Origin: Plicaturopsis crispa FD-325 SS-3
Taxonomy: Eukaryota > Basidiomycota > Agaricomycetes > Amylocorticiales > Amylocorticiaceae
Length of the DNA stretch: 64,000 nt
Assembly (NCBI GenBank): GCA_000827205.1
Contig: KN832568.1
Coordinates: forward strand, 255,300 to 319,299
Direction: 5' to 3'
A program made the translations under genes and the position numbers. Shown here piece by piece: positions 33,835-45,818 of the stretch. How positions within the stretch are numbered: position 1 is the first letter of the stretch; the number at the start of each line of letters is the position of its first letter. The notes under the pieces were generated by a model. That model saw only the letters and a list, made by a program, of their open reading frames with translations. It ran no database searches and was not told the origin of the DNA.

Positions 33835-34873
33835 GGTATGCAGAAGAGTAGATCACCAGCCATGGTAGACGCTTGATTTATATGGAAAAAAGCTATATGA
33901 CATTGTGATGCGGGCGAGCGCAGTCAGAAGGTCACGGCGCGGATATTGGCGCGAAATCAAGTGTCTGGGTGCATCTCATGACCCCGCACCTTCCCCGCAT
34001 TCTCCTCGCAAGTCAAACCGTCTTCGTATGGATCAGACACAAATCAGGGGGACTGTTGGCGGCGGGCGCGTCTGGTAGAGAAGAGGAAGATATGTAGGGG
34101 TCAAACGCAAGTTGACACCACAAATGCTGCAACGTCGGTGACCGTCAGCGTCTTCTACCTTCCCATGTAAAAATGTCCTTATCACAAGCACAATAAATTT
34201 ATACGAGGTGCAGTATGAGGAAAGGTAGAGAGGTTGACAGAGGACATGGAAAGTCCCTGACTGCTCAGCCTGCTGTCACCGCGCACATGGCCTCAGTGGC
34301 TCGATCGTACCGACAAAAATGAAACATATCGGTTACTGTATCGCACCTTAGTTCAACGAATAACCCTCCTTCATCGATCATCCCTCAAAATGCGCATCGA
34401 GGCCATTCCCAGAGGCTCGCCACTGGCTCGCCCCGACGCTGCACTGCATACACCGACCAAGCACTGAGCGGCCCTGTTCGGTTGGTCGACGCTGGATCCT
34501 GGGCCTGAGACTGATATCAAGGAAACTCGTAGGCTAGCACGGTTTCAAGATGGCAACAGGATGCGGGCTATGTTCTGTTGGCGAGCGTCATAAAGGTAAG
34601 ACACTTGTAGGATCTGAGCGCAGCGTTTCCGGCGCACTTGTAGCAGGTGGCTGTGCCACACCCCGTAATTGACGATTCGGCTGTTTCTTGAAACAGCTCC
34701 ACATCCTCCTCGACTCCTCCGTACAAGATATTCCTCGCGTTCTGGCATCCCATCCTCCGCCCGATTCTCGCTCGCTTCACAGACTATTTAAACGGCGTCG
34801 TAGGTCGCCTGTAACAAATCAAGTTTCCGAGACTCCGTTGCCTCGTACCTCACACGCTGCACCGCCGGCACCC
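33835..34873. other. Divergent promoter region, about 1 kb
   Basis: It separates the GMC gene (-) from the RhoGAP gene (+). A minus-strand frame near 34568-34780 encodes a Cys-bearing peptide (TGCGTATCYKCAGN) without any known family. The plus frame of the RhoGAP gene is open upstream to an ATG at 34688. No supported gene lies here. Confidence 0.35.
33877..33883 (-). promoter_or_regulatory. TATA-like element of the GMC gene
   Basis: On the minus strand an ATATAAA element lies about 45 bp upstream of the start codon at 33834. Position and sequence suit a TATA box with a short leader. Confidence 0.4.
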
Positions 34874-36622
34874 ATGAACGCAAGTACCTCCCCACCGCCG
34901 ACCAAGGCCAACTTAAAGGCCTGGTGGAATCACTTTACATCCGCTCAAAAGGCGAAGAAGGACGCAGAGGCGCAGAAGGGTGCGTCTCCGGTGCCGTTGC
35001 TAACACATGCACGCGGCGCTGATCACCGCGCACCGCGCAGGCGAGCCAGAGCACGCTGTCTTTGGGAAACCGCTCAAGGAGAGTCTCAAGTATGCGAGCG
35101 TGCAGATATCAACCGCGAATGCGAATGGCGAGTTGTACGTGTGGGGCTACATTCCCGTCGTCGTCGCCAAGTGGTGTGTGTTTCTCAGTATCAGGCCTCT
35201 GCATAGACCCGAGCGCTGATCCCTTTTGATCGGCAGCGGGCTGTATCTGAAGGAGAACGGTGCGCTTTTTTGGCCGTCAAGTTGCGCGGCAGAACACTCA
35301 TCTGAAGATAGCCACTGAGGTGGAGGGCACGTTCCGTGTAAATGGGTCCAGCAAAAGGATGCGTGAATTGCAAGCATCATTTGAAAGACCTCCACGCGTG
35401 CGCAGCTTTCTCTTCATTCGTTGGATCAATGCTGACATCCTTGTCAGTACGGGAAAAACATTGATTGGAAAAAACTGAATTATACCGCACATGATGTGGC
35501 GAGCGTATTCCGACGCTACCTCACTCAGATGCCTGTCAGTCTACGAAATAACGTGCCGCTATACCACCTTTCCTCATTTTTATTCCAGGAACCTGTGATA
35601 CCCTATGATATGTACCACGATGTGAGTTTTCATGCTCTAGCAACAGTGCTTGCACTCATCATGCTCCACTAGTTCCGGGACGCGTTGTGTGGGTGGTGTC
35701 CTTCATCTTTTTCAGAGTGACAACTAATCGGTATGACAGCCAAGACGCCGTATAACGAAGACGAAGTGGTGACGACATACAAGCGATTAATTCGCTCCAT
35801 GCCCCGATCCAATCAGTACCTCCTTCTCTACGTGCTCGATCTCCTCTCTGTATTCGCGCGAAAACACGAGAAGAATCTCATGACGGCGACTAGTACGTTC
35901 TCCGATGTTGTACCCGTCGAATTTGTCTCACACGCACGAAGATCTCGCCGTGATTTTCCGTCCAGGGCTCATCTCGCATCCGAACCACGAGATGTCGCCG
36001 CAGGAGCACCAGCTCTCGCAGCGTGTCCTCGAGTTCCTCATCGAGAAGCAGGACTGGTTCATGCTCGACATCCCGCCGCCTCCGTCGTCGGGACCCACCT
36101 CGCCGTCACAATCCTCGACAGCCCCACGGCGTGGCGCCACGATGTCTGACTCGGAGGACATCCTGCTCACGCCCAGCTCGGACGAGGACCACTCGCAGGT
36201 CAGCGGCGGGTGGAAGCTCGTGGGCAAGCAGAAGAAGAACATCACGCGCCGGCGCACCACGCTTGACGCCTCGCATAGTGGTGAACACGCTTCCTTCGCC
36301 TCGCTCTCTCCCGTGCGCTGACGCGTGCCACGCAGCCTCGGAAATCGACCGCCTTGCGGCGCCCGGGGATACTACAGCAGAGCCGCTGTCGCCAGTGAGC
36401 GAGGCGCCGTCCACGCCGCGCACGAGCGACGTACCGCGATCGGCGAGCGTCACGCGAAGTCGGACGCTGCCCGGCTCGCGGCGCGAGGGTAAGCCTGGGG
36501 AGACCGCGTCGCCGCAGATAGAGGAGGACAAGCAGCGTGCGCGTGTGCTCCGGAAACAGAAACGCGCGTCGGCACAGCCGAAGCGCTCTGAGCCGGTCGT
36601 ACCACCCGCCACGGCTGGTTGA
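34874..36622 (+). CDS. RhoGAP, Sac7/Bag7 type
   Basis: GTPase-activating protein expected to switch off Rho1 and so limit wall synthesis and actin signalling. The ATG at 34874 begins MNASTSPPPTKANLKAWWNH; an in-frame ATG at 34688 is an alternative. After the first intron come AVFGKPLKESLKYASVQIST and ELYVWGYIPVVVAKCGLYLK, typical of Sac7. The Arg finger lies in EGTFRVNGSSKRMRELQ. Further blocks are VASVFRRYLTQMPEPVIPYD, YKRLIRSMPRSNQYLLLYVL and NLAVIFRPGLISHP. The Ser/Thr-rich tail splices across 36281-36335 (DASHSG to SEIDRLAAPGD). Without that splice the frame stops at 36321. It ends VVPPATAG. About eight introns. Confidence 0.87.
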
Positions 36623-37286
36623 CAGACAACACCTAGTGGAGGAGTTCTCGGTGTGTGTGCGCTTTTATATTTTACTCGTGTTGATACCCTGCTTTCGCAT
36701 TGATATACGCTTCTATTACGACTGTGTGCTGTGTTTGCCGCAGTCCTCTCACTATATAGGATCCTGCACGGACCCTTAGACTCTGCACCACAGATGCTAC
36801 GATGTTTTTTGGATGTTTCTTTCCCCATGGACACGGTTCTTCTACTTGATTAATCCTTCCCTCACACGGCTCTAACGATTGTAATCTTTAACTAGTACGA
36901 GCGTAGGACTGTTATAATTATTTCTTTTGAGTCGCCTCGAACACTCCTCGAACTTGCAGATCGTATTCTTGTCGTATTCTGTTATGCTGAATTCCTGCAA
37001 AGCTTGTTTCTTTTTCACCAAATTACAGTCGACCCTCTTCTCGCAACGACCATCTCGACGACAACGGTCTACAAATACCTACCTACCAGCATCTACTTAT
37101 CTTTATCATTCCAACACAAAACTGCGCAAATGAAGTCGCAAAGCGATTTATTCTTGGACGCGCCATCCGACGGCGGCCACCTGTGCCCAAGCGCCGGGTG
37201 TTTTCCTTTGGCTGTCCACGGCGTTTGCTGCAGCTCTCTTTCCGTTCTACACCACCTACTGACTTGACGACTCACGAGCTCCAGTC
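36623..37286. other. Intergenic region upstream of the GH17 gene
   Basis: It should hold the RhoGAP 3' UTR and the GH17 promoter. The sequence turns AT-rich around 36890-37030. No coding motif or unambiguous TATA box is seen. Confidence 0.4.
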
Positions 37287-39556
37287 ATGCCGACATCGCC
37301 AGCATCGCCAGGTCCATCTAGCCAGTACCGCGACGACCCTGCGCACGATTTCGAGCTGCAGGACTATTACGATTCGGTCCCGGTGCGTACATATTACCCT
37401 ACATTCAAATCCGAACGGTTCTGGCCCTGGAATCCTCGCTATAAATTCCTGTTCTTCCCTGTTCTGTTTCCCTAACATTTCCTTCTCATTATTGACTATA
37501 ATCGTCTGCTGTGCAGCCGCCACACCGCCTGTCCGGCATCCACGATCTTTCACCGTACCCCTCCTCACAGAGGCTCTCGTCTAGCTCCGCCCAACGACAG
37601 GCATTGAGCGACTCCCCCGCCCGAGGTGTCTACACGCCCCCGCTCGCAGCAGACTCCGCCGCCGACCTCACCCTCATGTCGGGCCAGCGCAATAACTACA
37701 CGAACATGGAAGCCGACAACGAGTGGAAGCCCGATAACCGTTGGCAGGAGAAAGCAGCCGCCAAGGGCCGCAGGTCGAAATGGATCGTGAGTCGTGCGTG
37801 TTGGTTGGTTGGCCTTTGTTCTGACCGCCCACAGGCCATTGGCTCGGTTATCGCGCTCATCGGCCTGATTGCCGTCGGCGTCGCAGTGGGCGTGACGCTC
37901 GCGAAGAAGAACAGCAGCAAGTCGTCTAGCAGCACTGGCGGCAGTACCGTGAAGCAGACAGACCCGAACGATCCCAGTACGTTCGTGAAAGACAGCAGGC
38001 TTCACCAGTCGTTCTACGGCCTTGCGTACACCCCGGCGGGCTCGCAGCTTCCGGACTGCGGCAATAACCTCAGTAGGTGCACTGTTCTCTGTGGGTGTTC
38101 ACGATACTAATGCAGCTGTCCAGCCGACGTGATCACGGACATCCAAATTATGTCGCAGCTCACTACGGTACGTGGAACGCAGCCCGCCACTTTAGCCGCT
38201 CACATCTACACAGCGTCTTCGTCTATACGGCGCAGACTGCAACCAGACCGCGCTCGTGGTACGTGTTCTATTGATTTGGAGACGCACATAGTACTAAGCC
38301 GCGCAGCTCGAGGCTATCAAGCAGACCAAGACGAACATGTCCGTGTACCTCGGCAACTATCCGATCGCGACGGACAGCAACGCAGCGTACGACCGGCAGC
38401 GTGACGAGCTGAAGTCCGCGCTGCAGACTTACGGCACAGACAACGTCATAGGCATCACCGTCGGCAACGAGTTCATGCTCAAGTCGGTCTTCGACTAATC
38501 TGGCACGTTGCATAGCGCTGACCATTTCACCAGCTACCTGAACGCGAATAGCGCCACTGATCCTAATGGCGCTGTCGGAAACCAAGGTGCGTTTACTGGC
38601 CGTGCGTGCCCGGTATAATCGCTTACATTGTGCAGGCGCTGCCCTGCTCAACGCGGATATCACTGACATGAGGAGCACGCTCTCGGGCCTCAGTCTCAGC
38701 AAGACATTGACCGTGGGCACGTCCGATGCGGGCTCGTATTTCAACAACGAGGTGCTCGCCGCTGTCGACTACGGCATGTCGAACGTGCACCCGTGGTTCG
38801 CGAATGTCTCCATCGACGATGCCGCCGGTACGTCTTTCTCTGTCCGTACATGTACACTCGTATGTTGACGAGTGTTTAGCCTGGACTGCCGATTTCTTCG
38901 CGCAGAACAATGTAGCACCTGCCGCACAGCTAAGTAACAACCCGAAGATGTTCATTGCGGAGACGGGATGGCCGACTGTGAGCCAGGGTCACGTTAGATG
39001 TACCGTAATTCGTACTGACATTGAGGATAGCATTCCCTGGATGCTGGTAACGAGAGCAATGGCCCGTCGACGGCTACGGAGGAGAACCTCCAGGTGGGCA
39101 CTGTGCACCTATTTCATTGTGGACGGCAATTAACTGTACCTTCTAGAAATTCTTGGATACCTTTGTTTGCCAGGTACGCGCGTTCTCCGGTGGTGGTGCA
39201 TCGGCCCACGTACTGAAAGTTCTCTTTCACTGCAGGCCAATGCGAACGGGACCGGCTATTTCTACTTCGAGACGTTCGACGAGCCATGGAAGGTATGTTT
39301 CGTCATTGTGTACGTTACACATAGAGGAAGGACTAACATGTTTCCGCCCTGCAGGACGTCCAATTCGGCGGTGTTGAGGTACGCATGCGGACCCTTCTTC
39401 ATCGCTTTCACATACTGACGGTTATGCATAGGGATCTTGGGGCATGTTCTATTCGAAGTACGCGTTATCGTTCATCGTTGCTAAGCTTTCACTAACTAAC
39501 GTCTGTGTAGCAAAACGCTCAAGGGTATCACCATCCCGGATTGCGTCTCGTCCTAG
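37287..39556 (+). CDS. GH17 beta-1,3-glucanase, type II membrane protein
   Basis: Wall-remodelling enzyme like Aspergillus BtgC and EglC. The N-terminal cytosolic part is Ser/Pro-rich and starts MPTSPASPGPSSQY. A signal anchor (SVIALIGLIAVGVAVGVTLA) follows near residue 140, then a Ser/Lys linker. The catalytic barrel begins FYGLAYTPAGSQLPDCGNNL, followed by IQIMSQLTTRLRLYGADCNQ, VYLGNYPIATDSNAAYDRQ and ITVGNEFML with the acid/base Glu near 38468. The nucleophile Glu lies in FIAETGWPT near 38962. The end is YFYFETFDEPWK, VEGSWGMFY and the stop after PDCVSS. About ten introns, several of around 50 bp, one falling directly after GNEFML. The product should act at the plasma membrane or wall. Confidence 0.9.
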
Positions 39557-40154
39557 TCCGCGTTTCGTCCTCACATCGTCATATCATCTAATCCCGCAGC
39601 TATCTACCATCTATCTACCCTCCCACAGACATTTTTCGGACAATTCCCCGCCATTCTTTGGCGCTTCGCCGTTCTGGTGCTCCTTGCCCCTTGGCAACTT
39701 TCGGTCGTTTCTTATATCCTGCATGGACCTTACCCTCGCATTTGTATGTTATACCACACGTCGTTTTGTTGAGGCTACTACTTTTATCTGTTTGGGCTAC
39801 GTTTACGGTACCTACGATCGGAAATGGGTTACAGTTATTTCTGCAATTCAAGGACTTGTTGCTGGAGCTTTGGCTTCGATTGATTTTAGCCTGAGTGCGC
39901 GATATGGCGAAGCGTGTCTCGACGCGATGAGTAGATTCGTGACGGCGGGTGTACTTTATATGCAACATTTGGTGGGCAGCAGTCAGTCATAAGGCATAAT
40001 GTGTCTCGAGACTCGAGCAGTCTAACATGGGCAACAAGATAGCAAGAATGAAAACAGAAATGAGGGATACTGTAAGTCTCGCAACAGTAGATAAACAAGA
40101 AAACGTCGCAACCTCGATATACGCATATACGCATACTAATAGATCCCCACCCAC
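39557..40154. other. Convergent 3' intergenic region
   Basis: It separates the stops of the GH17 gene (+) and the GBD/FH3 gene (-). A long plus-strand open stretch continues to about 39990, but has no start context or motif. I take it as 3' UTR. Confidence 0.45.
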
Positions 40155-42197
40155 TTAATCAAACCTAATAGGCTCGATCTTCCGCGGAGAAATCTGCGGC
40201 GGCGCAGCTGCACCACCAGAACGCGTAGGTGACCCCGGCACCTGTGCGCGGCGCGACGGCGACCCAAGGAGCCCCTCCACGACCTGTGCGCGCCGGCTCT
40301 TGCACAGCGCCGTAGGCGGGGGGCCGATGAGCCTGCTCAGGGTCCACGGCAGCTCGAACCGCGCGCGCCCCGCGAGCTGGACGTACCGCGCGAGCTCGAG
40401 GTGCAGCGTCGGGTAGTACGCTGTCGACGCTTTGCGGGCGATCTGCATAACGAAGGGGGTGGGTTAGGTTTGGTTATGGGGGAGTGGGGAGGGGGGAGGG
40501 AGGGGGAGCGGGGGGGTGCTTACGAGGATGACGCGCTCGATGCCGGAGAGGAATAGGTCGGTGTGGAAGCGGTGTGCGGAGTGGTCGTCGTCTGCGGGGA
40601 GGTCGAGGTCTTCTGCTGCTTTGCCGATGGCGTTTAGGAGTTTGAAATGCATGGTCTACACACGTTCATCAGTACACACTCGTCGGCTGACGAGTCAAGG
40701 GATCGAAAGCTCACGAAATATCCCATAGCTTCAAACTCCACGCCACCCGTCATGCCACCCGGTGCGCGCGGTTTCTCCACCTTACCCTCATCGACGTCCG
40801 GCAGATTCCATATCGTATTGTTCGGGTGACAGAACACCCAGAAGTAGTCTCTGCAGATATCAGAAAGCTCCTGGAGGTACGTCTTGAAGATACGCGGACG
40901 GTGGAGGGACGCGATAAACGCGTGGGGGTGTATAGGCGACGCGGGGGACTCGGTCGGAGGCGGTGCTGGTGTGAGGAGAAGCGCGCGCAGGAGCGCGTAC
41001 AGGGTGTTGTGTGGGGAGGGGAGCGATATGCCGGGTGTCGGGGTGGGAGGGTAGAGCTCAAAGAGGATGAGTAGTAGGTCGACAATGAGCTGGCGCGTGG
41101 CGACGTCGCCGGGCTTTTTGTCCGAGTAGAGCAGGGCTACGAGCTGGGCGAAGGGTGTCGGGCAGGACGAGCGGAGGGCAAAGCATCCGATAGAGGAGGT
41201 CGAGAGCGCCTTAAAGCATCGCAGAAGTTCGTGCAATATCTGGTCGTCATGCTGCTCCTCTCTGCAGTTGAAAACGATTAGGGTTTGCCATCACTACGGC
41301 GACACGCGACCTACCGCCATTCAACTTCGAGAATCTCATTAAGACGCGTCAGTAGGGCCGCGTATCCTCCTAATCTAAGGAACTCCTGTGACCAACTGCG
41401 GGGAAATTAACAATCGGTCCAACGGTAGAAGATGGAGCCCAACCTCGCGGATTCATTGCGTAATAAAAGCCTCAGTTTCTTGACAGTCTCTATGTCAAGC
41501 TGAGTACTAGACGAGCCCGAGAGTATGCCACAGAGCACCGACGGCGTCAAGTTCTTCGCAGCAGCCTTCGACTTCGGGAGATCTCCTGGAATAACAGGAG
41601 ACTGTCCGCGATCGGATGCGTGTAGAGCAATGACGGACTTAGACGCGTTGTGCGTAAAGGCCGAACGGGCAGCGACTCCACGCGTTGGTGGGTTAGGAAA
41701 GTCGTAATCCATTGGATTTGGTCGAGGAGAGCTTAAGGAATCACTGCTGTGTGCTTTACGCAGTGTTCGTGGTGTGAGTGGGGGAGATGCTGGTCTGAAT
41801 TGTGGGATTTGGGAGGATTTGAGCATGGCAGCCTTGACCGTAGAGTCCATGCCAATGAGTTTGGGCCGGAGTGTGGAGGGAATTTGGAGGTCATTCTGTG
41901 CATGCCACCACAGTTAGGGCAATTCAGCACAGACCATGATAAAAAACGTACAAGTAGTTGGTCGAACGCCATGTTCATCCCGTCTACTTCGTGCATTGGT
42001 TGTTGACTACCCTTCGCAGTCTTCTGCTTATCTGAGGACATCCCTTTAGACATCCCCGGCCTGTCGTATTTCATATTCGACATTGATTCTGGATGATTTT
42101 CCTTGCCGTTGTGGGCCGCGTTCGCGAGGTCGGGAGTGGTGACCATCGTGAACTCTGAGGAACTGATCCTCTTCGAAGGAAGAATAGACTTGAACAT
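40155..42197 (-). CDS. Stand-alone GBD/FH3 (formin N-terminal-like) armadillo protein
   Basis: The start at 42197 gives MFKSILPSKRISSSEFTMVT. Then NMAFDQLL splices to a block with PSTLRPKLIGMDSTVKAAML, close to the Rho-binding segment of fungal formins Bni1/SepA (LNIPxxLRPK..VKAxML). After a low-complexity insert come VKKLRLLLRNESA and RWSQEFLRLGGYAALLTRL, then LEVEWREEQHDDQILHELLR, CFKALSTSSIGCFAL and LIVDLLLILFELYP, an armadillo FH3 array. The end includes FKTYLQELSDICRDYFWVF, GVEFEAMGYF, FKLLNAIGKAAEDLDLPADD and ARYVQLAGRARFELPWTLSR. There is no FH1 proline tract and no FH2 actin domain before the stop at 40155. It is therefore a formin-like Rho effector module without the actin end. Function is inferred. 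Confidence 0.78.
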
Positions 42198-43339
42198 GTT
42201 TACAGTGCGTGCTCGTCGTCGTTTATGTCGTCGCCGTCGCTGTTTGTGTCGCCGTCGTCGTCGTTCGTATCGTGCTCGTCGTCGTTTGCGGTTAAAGTGC
42301 AAGTTTGAAGTCGAACTGAAAGCGCGAGGCGTCACCTGATCGTGTTCAGCCACATCTGAATTTATTTTTATTATTTAATTCTGGGATTCTACGGACCGGT
42401 GAAACCTGGAAGGAATCCGGCACCCGCAATATTATATTAAATGCTAACCCCGGAGTCCGGGGAATCCGTACTTGAGTGATATCCGTGAGTCATGCCCTAT
42501 ACAGCTCGGGGTGGGCTCGGGCATGAACTCGAAAAAATCAACGACGACTTTCAGCACTTTACCATCATGAGCACTCTGCGTTTTCGCCAGCGTTGGATGT
42601 GGGCGCTTGCAATGGGCGCTTGCAGTATGCCTTTTTAAAGCGCTCTGCTCCCGCTGTGGCTGCAGAGTGGCTGCAGTAAAGGCTGTGCTCGCGTGCTGTA
42701 TTCCATGAGGCTTCCTATTCCCCGACTGGTCGGTATATAGCGCTCAGCATATACCGTTCAGCTCCCCCTTGCGTTCCCTCTCGATGCTCTCCGCCCTTCG
42801 GCCATCTTTCAGGCTACGGCCGCAAGGTGGTCGCCCATTTCGCCGCGCATCTGATTTACGGGCCGAATAGGTATGTGTCGGTGGAATAATCCCTCAAAGA
42901 CGATTGCGTTAACAGACCGTATGCAGATCAAACGGCCCCCATCTGCTGCTAAGCAGGTCCTGTCAGACAAGATGCTTGCGCTGGGAGATTTACGATGAGC
43001 ACATCGGCATTACTGTGCTCCGACTGAAAATTATAAGACAGCGAAACCGCCAGGACCGAGGAGAGAGATGCACCTCAAATATTCGCCTGCTACTGCTGCA
43101 GAATAATTATCGCCAGCCCAAAGGGCGCAGGAATAAAGCATGCAATTGTCCGGTGAGCTACACGCTGTGTATATGGTACGGCAAGCCAAATCTGAGAGGG
43201 AAAACTGATATAAGTCTGTTCTAGACAATCCACGACCTGCAAATGCAATAACTAGATGGTATGTAGTGTAATAGTATATCTGTGTCATGAAGGGATGCAT
43301 TCCTATCCTAATAATTTTCTTTGTCCGTAGTGCGGCACG
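42198..43339. other. Intergenic region with a CGT/CGC-rich tract
   Basis: The first part (to about 42300) is rich in CGTCGT/CGCCGT triplets. On the minus strand it stays open and would add an Arg-rich extension to the GBD/FH3 protein from an ATG at 42353. Further on, a TATATA element at 42734-42739 lies about 45 bp before a plus-strand ATG (42784) that opens a short Arg/Leu-rich frame of 28 codons. No complete gene can be built from it. Confidence 0.35.
42203..42300. repeat. Degenerate GTC/CGT trinucleotide tract
   Basis: An imperfect run of GTCGTCGTT, CGCCGTCGC and related triplets. Read on the minus strand it gives repeated Arg, Lys and His codons. It adjoins the chosen start of the GBD/FH3 gene and may be its leader. 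Confidence 0.6.
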
Positions 43340-45818
43340 TCAAACGAGCAGAACGCACATCCCCAGCTGCTCCATTATATCGCGCCAGTCGGGCTGGTCC
43401 CCCCTGCTGTCTCGCTGGCGCCAAACATTTTCGATGATAGCGCACGTCTGCAACAGGTTCCCCACGTTCACGTTTTGCGACTGCAGTCGGCTCCGCAGCA
43501 GTTCTCGATGGCGCGCATTATCCGTCAGGCTCGCCGCTAGGCATAGAGGGAAGACAAGAAACCTGTCGACCTCGGACGGCCCCAACTGATTGAACAAAGC
43601 CACAATTGTGTCTACGGACGCAGTTATCTCCGGAACGGCTGCTCGGTACCGAGACAGTCAGATGGTGTTAAACACAGTGTTCAAGGTGAGCACGTACCCG
43701 GATTCGGACCGCTCGTGACTGTGTGCAGATACAGCACGGCTGTTTCACGGAAGAGATTTCCAACGAGGCGCCGCGCGCCTTCCCCTTGGGGCTCGTCTCC
43801 CCCGGGGAACAGGCCCGCAGGGTGCGCCGGCGCCTGCACGAACGCGCTCGTCTCCGCGCACCCCGTGCACCCGGGCGAGGAGCACTGGTGCGGCGGCCGG
43901 TTCTCAATGAGCAGCGTCGGGTCCTGGTATGCGCGCAGCTGCTGCTCGATGCCATTCGCGCGTCGGACGAGCTCGCGCACGCTGAGCGACCCGCGGAGCT
44001 GCTCCTGAGTCTTCCAGTCCGCGAGCGTGGATATCTCGGCGATGGCGAGGATAACGTCGTCCGGGCACCCGGTGATGCACTCCATGTGCAGCTCGCTTCT
44101 GTCTGGCGGTCCCTGCGCGGCCGTCCAGTACGTGTCGCCCAGTAGCCGGCGGTAGCACGTCATGAATGGCGGCGCGCGCATGAGCGTGGGGCTCGACATG
44201 ATGTCGAACCACTAGAGATGCGAGTACGCGAGATGAGGGGGGGCTTTCTCAGTGCGATTATGATGCATGGAGCACTCACGACGATCGTCTTCACCGCCAG
44301 TCGAGTCGCGGCACTGCTGTGTTGCAGTGCCAGCTTTGGATTCTCGTCCACCGTGATACCTTGCTCGGCAAGCCATTCGCAAGCCATGGCGAGCAGGCCC
44401 TGCCACTCAGTAGTGCCGCCCGAGAATAGCGAGAAGCTTATCAGGTGGAGAATTGCCACGGCGTCTGCCTCACCGTAGCGTCCGTGCACTTGTTTTGAAT
44501 TCGAGATCTGCAACAGCGCTTGGTTGTAGAAGTATTCTGCTGTCGAGCCATCTGCACCGCCCTCAGCATGCTGACTACTCCCAATGCGGCTGTAATGAAG
44601 ACTGCCCAGAGCGCAGATCGCGTTCGTGACGGCACCTTGCGGTTCCTGCACGACAAACTATATAGAAGGCTTATATGAATGAGGTGAGTGATATGAATTA
44701 ACTTGGATGCACTGACGGAGTGTATGATGTTCGTGACGGCGTTTCCCGCGAAGACGTACTGCATCATCCTCACATGCTCAAAGTAGTACAGCACCCATTC
44801 GCGTTGTAGAGAGCTCGGGCTTGCGAGGGCGTTAAGGATATTGGGCTGTGCGGGCTGTGCCGGGTGCAGATCGAACTGGTAGTCTCCGGTGTCCAGGTGC
44901 TGGAATGCATCGTAATGTGAGGTGCTCGGATTCATGCTCGTCGAAGGTGCTGACGCCGACTGTGGGCCCATATAGCCGCCGATGTGATTGAGGTCCAAGG
45001 CACCGAGGTCTGCATACGGAGCTGTTTGTTGGATTATCGAGGGCCCTGGAATATCAATTACGTGTCAGTCCCGTTATCGCGACTCTCGCAAAGTACTCAC
45101 CTGGTTGCATGGTTTGATTAGGCTGTGGGGCATAGCGGAAGTCTAGAGTGGAAGGGCTCGGTCGCGTCGTTGCTTGGGTGCTGGGACCTGGCGCATCGGG
45201 GAAACCGTAGCTGCCCTGGGATGCGACGGTCGGTGTCGATGGCACGGTCTGCATCAGCGATGGTGTGCGCGGCTGACCGCGTATCAAACCAGCTGCTGTC
45301 AACTGGCGCTTGATGTCCGCCTTGTAGGCCTCGACGAGCTGTTTGTCCTGCGACGCCGACGCATCAGCAACCCGCACGACTTCAGTCGCCTCTCGACTCA
45401 CCCGCATCCAATCTGGCCGCCTCGGCCCCCAGCCCAGGCATTTGATCTTCAGGCGTATACAGGTCTGGCACGAGTCGTTTTCGCGTATCTCGTCGCATTT
45501 CTGTAGATGGAGATGAAGATGAGCTGTGGCATCGCTGTCTGCATGTGGCGCTAACCTTTCTCCGTAGACGGCACGTCCTGCACAGTGCGGGGTGAGTGGC
45601 GTCTAGCGGCAATCAGACAGGCAGACGTACCAGCATCCACCTCTATTGGCGGATTGGCTGCGACCGAGCTCTACGGGCGGTCTATTCGGGCTGTTATGGC
45701 TGCCGGGAGAATCTGGCGACTCTGGAGCGCGCGCCATGGACGGAGGATTGGATGAAGAAGAATAGTCGGGTGGTGTGGGGCTGTCGCTTGGGATAGATTC
45801 AGCCAGGTTGCGAGACAT
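43340..45818 (-). CDS. Zn2Cys6 transcription factor, paralogue A
   Basis: Probable nuclear regulator. The start at 45818 gives MSRNLAESIPSDSPTPPDYS. After splicing of two introns the zinc cluster reads GGCWTCRLRRKKCDEIRE, then NDSCQTCIRLKIKCLGWGPR, with six Cys in the C-x2-C-x6-C-x9-C-x2-C-x6-C pattern. RPDWMR ends the DNA-binding part. A short linker leads to the fungal-specific regulatory domain (ILNALASPSSLQREWVLYYF, MQYVFAGNAVTNIIHS, GQAVT-like EPQGAVTNAICALGSLHYSR, AVAILHLISFSLFSGGTTEW). It ends DWRDIMEQLGMCVLLV. It shares linker, intron positions and the VLLV end with the next Zn2Cys6 gene. An extra intron splits the second zinc-cluster Cys region. Target genes unknown. Confidence 0.85.

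Noticed and set aside
39444-39992. 182-codon plus-strand frame at the end of the GH17 gene
   Set aside because: Its beginning covers the last GH17 intron and exon in another frame, and the rest has no motif. Taken as 3' UTR.
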